From: Pinguiococcus pyrenoidosus | Taxonomy: Eukaryota > Sar > Pinguiophyceae > Pinguiochrysidales > Pinguiochrysidaceae | NCBI GenBank assembly: GCA_019677205.1 | Contig: JAAMXY010000676.1 | Location: 1 to 12,663, forward strand | Length of the DNA: 12,663 nt | Reading direction: 5' to 3' | Shown here: piece after piece, positions 1 through 8,366 of the stretch | How positions within the stretch are numbered: position 1 is the stretch's first letter | Layout of the letters: each line of letters begins with the position of its first letter | The notes under the pieces: generated by a model | The model's input: only the letters and a program-made list of their open reading frames with translations | Told to the model about the DNA's origin: nothing | Database searches by the model: none | Translations under genes and position numbers: made by a program

Positions 1-443
1 CGGAGCGAGCCACGCGAGGCAACATGCTACGGACGATGCGGAGAAAAACGGAGGCGCGTGGCGGCCGTACGACAGCCCTCGACGTCGACGCCGAGAGGAA
101 ACTGTCGCCGTGTTGAGACGACGGTGCGCGTGGTCTGCGGGTTTTGAAAGGGAAAAAAGGTGGGTGACACGTTCTTTTAGCGCGTTAACCTAAATATTAA
201 ATATTTTGAAATATGGGGAGAGGGGTCCAGATTGGCTGATACCTGCTACAAGATCCATCATCACTGGTCAACGTCGTATCTTAAACTCTTCTGGATGTGA
301 TGTGCTGAAGCATAACAGAATGATGATCAGCAAAAGACTTGGACCCCTATTTCGCCATAAGACGCACCCACGCTTCCATCCGTCACGATGTCCCGTTTAT
401 CGCTGTTCCAGTTCTGCCGCTTTTCGCCGCAACTTTTCGCACG
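1..443. promoter_or_regulatory. Upstream region and 5' UTR of KRR1
   Basis: No gene is convincing here. The segment around 183-216 is strikingly AT-rich in a GC-rich window and contains a perfect AT inverted repeat at 192-206 (7-base arms around a central A), which could be a core promoter element or simply AT-rich spacer. An ATTGG (reverse CCAAT) lies at 231-235, about 210 bases before the KRR1 start. Several frames are open from position 1 to about 115-193 but carry no recognisable protein. A minus-strand ATG at 25-23 could begin a divergent gene that runs off the window, but only eight codons are visible, so I do not call it. Confidence 0.45.
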
Positions 444-1835
<1,392 letters not shown>

Positions 1836-2269
1836 AGAAGCAGTTCCGGTGATGCCGTCGGCTCGTGCGCCGTCGTGTGACCACGAAGTAGATAGGAGAT
1901 TCATTTCGCCTGGAGTACTAGTACACATGAATGCTCACTCTCACAAACCTACTTCTGATCCGCGAAATGATGAATGCGCACTCTGACACACCGGGTACCG
2001 CTTTGTCCCCAATCCTGCCCGCTCAGCCAGTCACATGTTGCACCGGTGCAGGTTCAACCCGACGTCCCCTGACACACGCGGAGCTTCCACGGAAGCAGTA
2101 CTTGAGAACCACGCAGCGCAGTCACTGGCACTCCTGGAGTCCCGGAAACCGTCAGCTTGTAACCCATGTCGTTCGCGAGCCCAGTGCAAGTGCGCGACAC
2201 AAACGGAAACAATCAAATCACTGGTGATCGCCTCCCTCCCGCAGCTGTCCACTGCTCAGGCAACAAAGG
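1836..2269. other. Convergent intergenic spacer between KRR1 and the aureochrome
   Basis: This spacer holds the 3' ends of both genes. I see no AATAAA on either strand and no RNA gene. Two short dyads occur: a perfect 12-base palindrome at 2039-2050 centred on ACCGGT, and GCTTCC/GGAAGC with a 2-base spacer at 2083-2096. Both could form small hairpins, but neither is clearly beyond chance for a stretch this size. Small open frames in the spacer resemble nothing known. Confidence 0.6.
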
Positions 2270-3848
2270 TCATTTCTCTTCATCACTGTTGTCGTCCTGC
2301 CCGTCCTTTCGGCTGTCCTCCTGGCGCACGATCTTGGCGTAGTCATCGCTCACTTGACACTGCACTCCGACATAGTTGGCGATCTCACCACGTCCGTCGC
2401 GGAGCGCAGCCACGAAGAACTGGTTCCAGAACGTAGACCCGTCTATGCGGTAGTTCAGAAGGCATACGGAGCAGTCATTGCCGGTGGCGATGGCCTCGCG
2501 GATCTTGGCGACTGCCTTCGGGTCGGTATCAGGGCCCTGGAGGAAACGGCAGTTGCGGCCCAGAACTTGATCGAGCGTGTAGCCGGTGAGGGTGAGGAAG
2601 CCCGCCGAGGCAAACACGATCGGATTGTCCGGAAGATTGGGGTCGGTGATGACAAAGTTCTGCTGCGCGGTTTGCAGGGCCTGGTGAAAGGAAGGAAGGA
2701 AGGAAGGAAAGCAGCGCAGGAGTTAGTCCTCGCTGGCGTTCTCCATACCCTTGAATAACCCTTGACCGCGCTTGGCGCCTCACCTTCACCAGACTGTAGT
2801 CTGGGTCGTCTAAAATTTGTGTCGCTTCCGCGGCCGAGTTGGCGAGCAGCGTATCGCGCGACTCCGTGGCGCGCAGCACTTCTTCGGCTTCGTCGGGAAT
2901 CTGCTCTCGGATCGCGGCGCGCAGGCGAAGGTTCTCCGCCTGGAGGGCATCCACCGACTTCTGCAGCGACTCGAGCAAGAATTTCTTGCGGACGCGGCTG
3001 CGCTTCGCGTGTTCACGATTCCGCTCCCTCCTTTCCAATTTCTGCTCCTCCGTCATGTTCCGTCCGCCTCTTGCCCGCTTGCGCTTCTTAGTCTCACTGT
3101 CTTCGGACATTTCCCGCTTCATCTGCGCCTTTTTGAGAGAAGCAAACCAGACCAGAAGAAGATCAGCGGCTCCGCTTGCAGACCGGCGCCACGGGAAACG
3201 CAGCAAAAACAAAGCAGCAACTACGTCGATCCCAGGCGTACTTTTCTGTGGGCGGTCTCCGGCGTCGCCGCCACGGGTGTCTGATGCTGCTGCGAGGAGG
3301 GGCAAGCAAGGGAGAAATCAGCGTCGACGTGGTGCAAGGAGGTCCTGGCTCTTGGAAAGGGACGTCCTGGCTCTAGGAAGGCAGCTGCGGACCGACGCGA
3401 GGAGCCACGTGTGTACCTTTCCTCCAGCGCCGGGAACCGCATCGCCGTGAAGAATCATGTCGGCATCCATGCCAAAAATATCGTCCTCCAGGAAGGTGTC
3501 CTTGAAGATGTCATCCAGTTGCACCGGGTGATCGTGGCCTGCCGCAGAGAAGCAAGTGCGAAGAGGCCGTCAGATCCTGTTCAACCCTTCGCCCCGCTCG
3601 ACTTCAACTATCTTGCGGTCGAGCATGCTCTCGCCACATCCATCCGCAATCCAGCACCGCATTCCCCTTCCCGCAGGCATCTCGCCGCGCGCGGCGCCTC
3701 CGGGGCGCTTCTCCGCCACTCTTTCTCCGCGTTGCCTGCCACCACGAAGCTGCTGCTCACCTGCAGACCCAAAAACTGGAGGCGCCGGCACCGCCGACTG
3801 TGGCTGCACGTCAATGGCTACGTTCCGCTGCTGATGTGGCTGAGACAT
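2270..3848 (-). CDS. AUREO: Aureochrome: blue-light receptor transcription factor (bZIP-LOV)
   Basis: Aureochromes are nuclear blue-light-gated transcription factors of ochrophyte algae. FMN in the LOV domain forms a cysteinyl adduct in light and changes bZIP dimerisation and DNA binding. Proposed exons on the minus strand are 3848-3761, 3538-3417, 3289-3242, 3122-2784 and 2680-2270, phase-consistent, encoding 335 aa (Vaucheria AUREO1 is about 348). The N-terminus has an acidic-hydrophobic stretch (LDDIFKDTFLEDDIFG, residues 37-52) that looks like an activation segment. The bZIP basic region ERRERNREHAKRSRVRKK lies near 115-133, with Asn121, Ala125, Ser128 and Arg129, followed by heptad leucines 139, 146 and 153. 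The LOV core has GRNCRFLQG with photoactive Cys243, flavin-contact Asn275 and Asn285, and Gln306 in GVQCQ. The C-terminal tail is acidic. ATG 3848 follows an in-frame TAG 57 bases upstream with no other ATG between. The bZIP and LOV exons are certain; the small third exon is inferred. Confidence 0.93.
2686..2710 (-). repeat. Tetranucleotide microsatellite (GGAA on +, TTCC on -) in the last aureochrome intron
   Basis: About six GGAA units lie on the + strand, ending four bases before the acceptor dinucleotide. In the transcribed orientation the repeat reads as an uninterrupted C/T tract immediately followed by TTTCACCAG and the LOV exon. It therefore serves as the polypyrimidine tract of that intron (2681-2783). 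Confidence 0.85.
3242..3289 (-). other. Proposed 48-nt micro-exon of the aureochrome
   Basis: Between the acidic exon (ending 3417) and the bZIP exon (starting 3122) lie 294 bases. On the minus strand they contain a pyrimidine-rich acceptor (CCCCTCCTCGCAG), then 16 open codons in the required phase 0, then an AAAA|GTACGC donor. Including it splits the 294 bases into introns of 127 and 119 nt, similar to the 103-nt intron before the LOV exon. The peptide would be QHQTPVAATPETAHRK, with two TP sites. Skipping it would also keep frame, giving 319 aa. The acceptor is a CAGCAG (NAGNAG) tandem, so a one-Gln variant is possible. Confidence 0.6.
3808..3813 (-). promoter_or_regulatory. TGACGT aureochrome-type binding core in aureochrome exon 1
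   Basis: The + strand reads ACGTCA, that is TGACGT on the coding strand, about 36 bases inside the aureochrome's own first exon. TGACGT is the published core bound by AUREO1 bZIP. It is coding (Ile-Asp-Val), and the same core also occurs in coding parts of the other genes (for example near 842 and 6609), so autoregulation is only a suggestion. Confidence 0.2.
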
Positions 3849-4507
3849 GATCTCCAGCGTCTCCTCGCGGCGAATGCAAGGCCCCTCGAAAGCTGAAGCG
3901 CGCTACCCGGAAGCAGCTTGGTGTGTGGGCTTTTTTTCCCCGAAAGGGTTCGCCTTTCAAGTTCCAGAATTATTCAGAGCTCGCGCCACTGCGTGATCGC
4001 CGCTCGCGTGGCCTCCGAAGCTTCTCTTAACCTCGAAAAGACGACTGTGGACCCCTAGCGTCGGCCCAGGATGCTCATGGCACGCCCCAGACTCGTCCCG
4101 CAAACCACAGTCACCGGATTGGTGGATTTCGGATGGCTTCAAGGTCAACAAGAGCGCAGCGGAAAGCAGCGCGCGCGACGAGCCCCCGGCCGCGCGCAGC
4201 GTGTCCTCTGAAGCGCGACGAGACGCCGGGAAGAGCGAGAAGCTGCCGCGGACACGCACAGCTTGGCGGCCCAAACGCGAGGACTGGGACCCTCCTCGCG
4301 TCCGCGCAAAAGAGCAACAGCACCTAGAGATGGCTTCCGAGCACTTGTTTGCTCTAGGATGGCTGCACAAGAAGGGTGTCCCAGTGTAGCGAGGAAGGCT
4401 GGAAACCAAGTTCAAGGATAGGTTTTGAAATTTATCTACTAGGAAATTATTGCACCACAAGGATATTTCTATTCGAAATCGGACAACTTGATCGAACCAA
4501 GATCCAC

Positions 4508-4900
4508 CCAATCGATGTGCGGCGACTTCTGAAATTATGGATTGCACAGGGTGCAACCCAGGTGGCCTCCTGGCATCGCCCCGCTCCCATTCTTCGACTG
4601 CCGTGATTGGATCGCTCGGCGGCAAGTCCCTCTGGCATGAACTTCCTTGGCTGACATGCAGGAGGGATGCACCGTGCAACTGTTCCTGTTGCCCGGCCTT
4701 CCAGCTGATGCGACGACGCTTGGTACAACGGGGTTGCCCAATCCAACCGCACCCCGAGATGAGCCAATGGACTGCTCAGTTCCTGCGGCGCGGTTTGCGC
4801 CGATGGTCTTTGCCTGGGCCGTGTATGGCGCGTCCAACGGTGAAGATGAAGCTCGCGCAACTGTCAGCCAGCCTGCTGGCTTGGTCGGCGCATGCATTGG
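4508..4900. promoter_or_regulatory. Cluster of five CCAAT/ATTGG boxes
   Basis: CCAAT occurs at 4508-4512, 4738-4742 and 4764-4768, and ATTGG at 4606-4610 and 4896-4900. A sixth (ATTGG, 4118-4122) is further left. Fewer than one is expected in about 400 bases by chance on both strands. CCAAT boxes bind the NF-Y complex in many eukaryotes, often in divergent promoters. Whether these are used here is inference. Confidence 0.4.
4542..4556. repeat. Inverted repeat TTGCAC-AGG-GTGCAA
   Basis: Perfect 6-base arms with a 3-base spacer lie in the divergent intergenic region. The half-site TTGCAC/GTGCAA recurs singly at 4450-4455, 4674-4679 and 4915-4920. A dimeric transcription factor site is possible, but the short length makes chance a fair alternative. 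Confidence 0.35.
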
Positions 4901-5247
4901 CGACAGCTCATCTGGTGCAAGCCATTGCTGATGACGCACGAGATCGGGTGAACCAACGATGTGCTTTCCAGGAAGACTCGAGCCAAGTTCGAAACGCACC
5001 GGAACCTTCACTCCTTCACATTCCTCGGCCTACTACAATAAGAGGCGGCACAATAAATCTGATCACCTGGCGTCCCGCGCGCATCCGTCTCCAGACTGGA
5101 CAGAGACAGGTTCCGCACTGGTTCGGCAAGGTTCCACGAATTCGTTTGGCGGCCCCTCGCGGCAGACACAGCGCAGATCCATCGCCTGCGGCGGTGGATA
5201 CACAGCACTCGTTCTTTTGCCGAAGTGTCTCCCGACTTCAGACGTTG

Positions 5248-5551
5248 ATGGAAGAGGAGACAAACCCTCTTCGAAGGAGAGCGGCGCCCAAGGAGTCCTC
5301 AGCACAGAGCAGCAGGATGGAAAACGCCGAGGAATCCAGCTTGAAGCGTGGCGGCGGACGCGTGCTGGCCAGGTGGCGTCGCACTTCTTCTCTTCTTCTC
5401 AAGCGCCTCAAGTCTCGAAGAATTGCGCGTTAACCCACAAATGTAACCCATGACTCTCTGCGCAGCTTCGTTGTGATGGCCCTCTGCTTCAGTCTCAACC
5501 ACGGTAAGAACAGAGAGCGAAAAGGAGAGAGAGAAAGAGACAGAGAAAGAG

Positions 5552-5582
<31 letters not shown>

Positions 5583-5620
5583 GAGAGAGATAGAGAGATA
5601 GATAGATAGAGAGAGATATC

Positions 5621-5662
<42 letters not shown>

Positions 5663-7081
5663 AAAGAAAGAGACGTACGCATTGCAAGTTCGACAAAGGG
5701 AACTGGAGAGACTGACGCCAGAAACGCAGGAACAGTCTCCGCGTGCATTCCACTCGCGGCGGGAGAGTTTGGGAGCACGCTGGGCAGCTACCAGCTGGGC
5801 ACGCTGTACCTGTTCTACACCATGACCGCGCTGACCGTGAGCACGGCCATCGTCAATCGCCTGGGGCAGAAGGGGGCACTGGTTGGCGGGCTGCTTCTCT
5901 ACTGCGTCTACGTGGTATCCTTCCTCATCGCGAGAGAGGCGCCGCCGCTCCGGTGGCCGGTGGCGCTCTTTGGAGCGGTCACGGGGGGTATCGCAGCCGG
6001 CTTCCTGTGGACCGCCCAGGGTGGCTACTTCACGACTTGCGCCACGGCGTACGCATACGCCAGCGGCAGCAGCAACGAGGCGGCCACCTCCAGGCTGTCG
6101 GGCATCTTCGCGGTGATCTACCTCGGATTTGAGGTGGTGCTCAAGCTGCTCTCGAGCCTCATTCAGTTTGGCGTCTGCGGAGACAAGTGGGACAAGGACT
6201 TCCTCACCGGATCCTGCGGAGACGACGGCAGGAAGGACTCGGGCATCCTGACGGTCTACATCGTGTACACCGCCGTTGCCATCGTGTCCACCGTGGGCAT
6301 GGCCTTCATCTCCGTCGTGAGGGAAGATGACGGCGGTCAGCTTCGCACCGCCCTGCTGCCGAGAGGAAGGGCAAATGCGGACGACGGGAATGGCCTCACG
6401 GGTGCCAGCGGCGACGACGCGGGGCCTGAGCAAGACGATCTCGGGGCGGAGGATGCGGCGGAGAGCGCCAGCGAACCATCAACGCTTGTCGATCGAGCCT
6501 CGGAGGCGATCCGATTCCTTGCGACGAACACCAAGATGCAGCTCATGGTCTGGACAAACTTCACCTTTGGCTTCCTGGCCGCCTTCATCAATAGCTACGT
6601 GGTCGCGGACGTCATTCCGGACGGACAGGTTGGCTACTACGTCGCCATCATTCCGCTGGTGGCGACCTTCATGTCGCTGCCCCTCGGATACCTGTCGGAA
6701 AAGACCGGATCGAAGGTGTACGCGATGTTCTCCGGCCAGGTGGCTTTCCTCGCCTTCATCCTGGTCTTCGTTGTGCTTGGTGCGTCCGTGCTCGGCAAAG
6801 CGTACGTTCTCGCGCCGCTCTTCGTGATCTACGGCCTCGGCCGAGCGATGTGGGAAGGTCCAAACAAGGCGGTGTTCGCCGATTTCTTCGCAGCCAGCTC
6901 AGGACCGGCCTTCGCCAACCTCATTCTACAGAATGGAGGCGCGTCCGCCTTGGCGTTCTTCCTGTATCCAAGCCTCAGCGTGGCGACGAAGGAGTACCTG
7001 TGCCTCGTCATCTCGGCAATAGCGATTCCCGCATACCTCGCCGCGGACAGGATTCATGTCTCGGAGCAATCCGGGAAGTGA
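5248..7081 (+). CDS. UNC-93-like major facilitator superfamily membrane protein
   Basis: Three exons are inferred: 5248-5372, 5466-5503 and 5730-7081, with GT-AG introns of 93 and 226 nt and exact phase (AG|C to Ser42, G|GA to Gly55), giving 504 aa. The 38-nt second exon supplies TM1 (FVVMALCFSLNHG), without which the fold lacks a helix. About 12 membrane segments follow: near residues 43-65, 75-97, 105-125, 130-155, 172-197 and 220-245, then an acidic hydrophilic loop (about 246-325), then six more to about 497. The GFLWTAQGGYF motif in TM4 and GRAMWEGPNKAVFADFF in TM10 are typical of the UNC-93 branch. That family includes a potassium-channel regulator in worms and trafficking proteins in animals; the substrate and membrane of the algal members are not known to me. 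ATG 5248 is chosen because the residues after it form a short polar N-terminus; ATG 5317 is an alternative, and the frame is also open far upstream. It is convergent with the WD40 gene. Confidence 0.85.
5521..5673 (+). repeat. Compound (GA)n/(GATA)n microsatellite in transporter intron 2
   Basis: A purine-rich tract of about 150 bases contains seven GATA units at 5553-5580, three at 5597-5608, and seventeen GA units at 5625-5658, ending in an A8 run and AAGAAAGAGA. It lies wholly inside the 5504-5729 intron. It creates artefactual minus-strand frames of alternating Ser-Leu, which are not genes. Length polymorphism between strains is to be expected. Confidence 0.97.
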
Positions 7082-7262
7082 CTATGAAGCGGCGCGCCCA
7101 GTGTATAGATCAGCGCCACTTCAAGACCAGGAGGTTGGATGGTGGACGACGGGTAGAAATGAGCTGCTAGGAATGAGAACGAGTGTATTCGACCGTAGCT
7201 TTCGTCCTGCGCCTCTGGCGACATCGCCACAGGGCTGCGAACGGAGAGCTACAGCAGTCCTG
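7082..7262. other. Short convergent spacer (3' ends of transporter and WD40 genes)
   Basis: Only 181 bases separate the transporter TGA (7079-7081) and the WD40 TAG (7265-7263 on the minus strand). No AATAAA, hairpin or RNA gene is evident. The 3' UTRs must be short or must overlap in antisense. Confidence 0.7.
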
Positions 7263-8334
7263 CTAACTCGGCATCTCCGCATCTCGCGTTCTTCCTATTG
7301 CTGTCTCTCCGCCAGCGGTGCTGGATTCGTGCGATGATGCTCGCTCGGCCCCTCCGCTTGAGGAAGCCTCCATCCGCGCTGAGGCAACAGTTGGGGGTGC
7401 CAGGGATCCCAAACTCTCATCGAGCTTCCGGGAGAATGCCTCGAGCAGCTGCTCCGAGTATCTCTCCAGAAGGCCTTCGATCTGCGGATCTCGGAGTCGC
7501 ATCAAGTCGGCGCTCCCCATCCCGGACCGTCCGTTGGCCTCCGACAGGCCCACCATGGAGCCTCCTTCAATGCTCTCCACGAGGCTCAGCGTCTCAGGGA
7601 TCGGAGGCAAGCTTGCGCTGCCAACCGAGGGCGGAAGCGCGCCGTGCTCAGGACCGTGCGGCAGAGCGTCGAAGCTTTCGTCAACAGCAGGCAATGGCAG
7701 CGGCGCAATCTCGTCAAACGACAGCCGCATGTTCTGAAACGAGGATTGAAAGGTGCCAATCAGCAGATCCTTTTCGGTCGTCGACGATCGCATCTTGTCC
7801 GATGGTTCGGCCGCGGGTGCTCGTTCTGAATCACCCGCGTGGAGCTGCGCCAACTGTGACAGTGCGCCGCCAAGGCCATCGGAGAGGCTTTGACGCACCT
7901 TGGAAGACTCGGCCACTTTCTCGCTCGCCAGCTCGGAGTACAGATCGACGGCATGCAGGACAGCTCTTTGCAAGTCTTCCAATGCACTGCTGTATACATG
8001 TAGCGGCTTGGGCAGATCCGCTTGATCTGCTTCTCCCTCGGCGTCCACGGCATTCCCATCAGGGCCAGGAGAACCATCCCTTCGAGCCCCCTCAGCTGCC
8101 GAGCCGCTGGCCTCTTCAAGGCGTTCGAGAGATGCCCGGCTTTCCAGAGATGCTCGGGCATCGACAGCCTCGGTCGCATCCCGCTCCCCTTCGGACGGCA
8201 GCACGACGTCATCTCCAACAGTTGGGTCCGACACGTCTTGGGTGTAGTCCTTTGGATCTTGCTCAGTCGTGCGCCCATTTTCTGGCTCAGCGCCGAGGGT
8301 TGCGGGGCTTGACACCTTCGCAATCCTTTCAACA

Positions 8335-8366
<32 letters not shown>

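Larger units (their letters stand above)
3849..5247. promoter_or_regulatory. Divergent intergenic region between aureochrome and UNC-93-like transporter
   Basis: About 1.4 kb separates two divergent start codons, so both promoters should lie here. I recognise no protein, tRNA or other RNA gene. A small perfect hairpin (GAAAGG/CCTTTC, 5-base loop) is at 3942-3958, next to a T7 run at 3931-3937. The stretch 4420-4515 is AT-rich for this window and could be a nucleosome-poor promoter core. CCAAT/ATTGG motifs cluster at 4508-4900. TTGCAC/GTGCAA motifs occur at 4450-4455, 4542-4556 (as a dyad), 4674-4679 and 4915-4920. Long open frames exist on both strands (for example 4537-5433 + and 4679-3957 -), but their composition (rich in Arg, Ser, Cys, Trp, His) looks non-coding. 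Confidence 0.5.

Noticed and set aside
339-443. N-terminal extension of KRR1 from the open frame start
   Set aside because: The first codon at 339 is TTG. There is no ATG between the in-frame TGA at 324 and the ATG at 444, and family members begin shortly before the KPWD motif.
2039-2070. Possible tRNA T-arm (GGTTCAACCC)
   Set aside because: The flanking bases do not pair as a T-stem and no acceptor, D or anticodon arm is found upstream.
3942-3958. Hairpin next to a T run as a bacterial-type terminator
   Set aside because: The sequence is eukaryotic, the stem is only 6 bases, and the T run precedes the hairpin on this strand.
3957-4679. 240-codon minus-strand open frame in the divergent intergenic region
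   Set aside because: It has no recognisable motif and non-coding-like composition, it overlaps other unlikely frames on both strands, and no splice partner could be found.
5299-5778. Minus-strand frames rich in Ser-Leu or Ser-Ile-Tyr repeats
   Set aside because: They are readings of the (GA)n/(GATA)n microsatellite inside the transporter intron and show no conserved domain.
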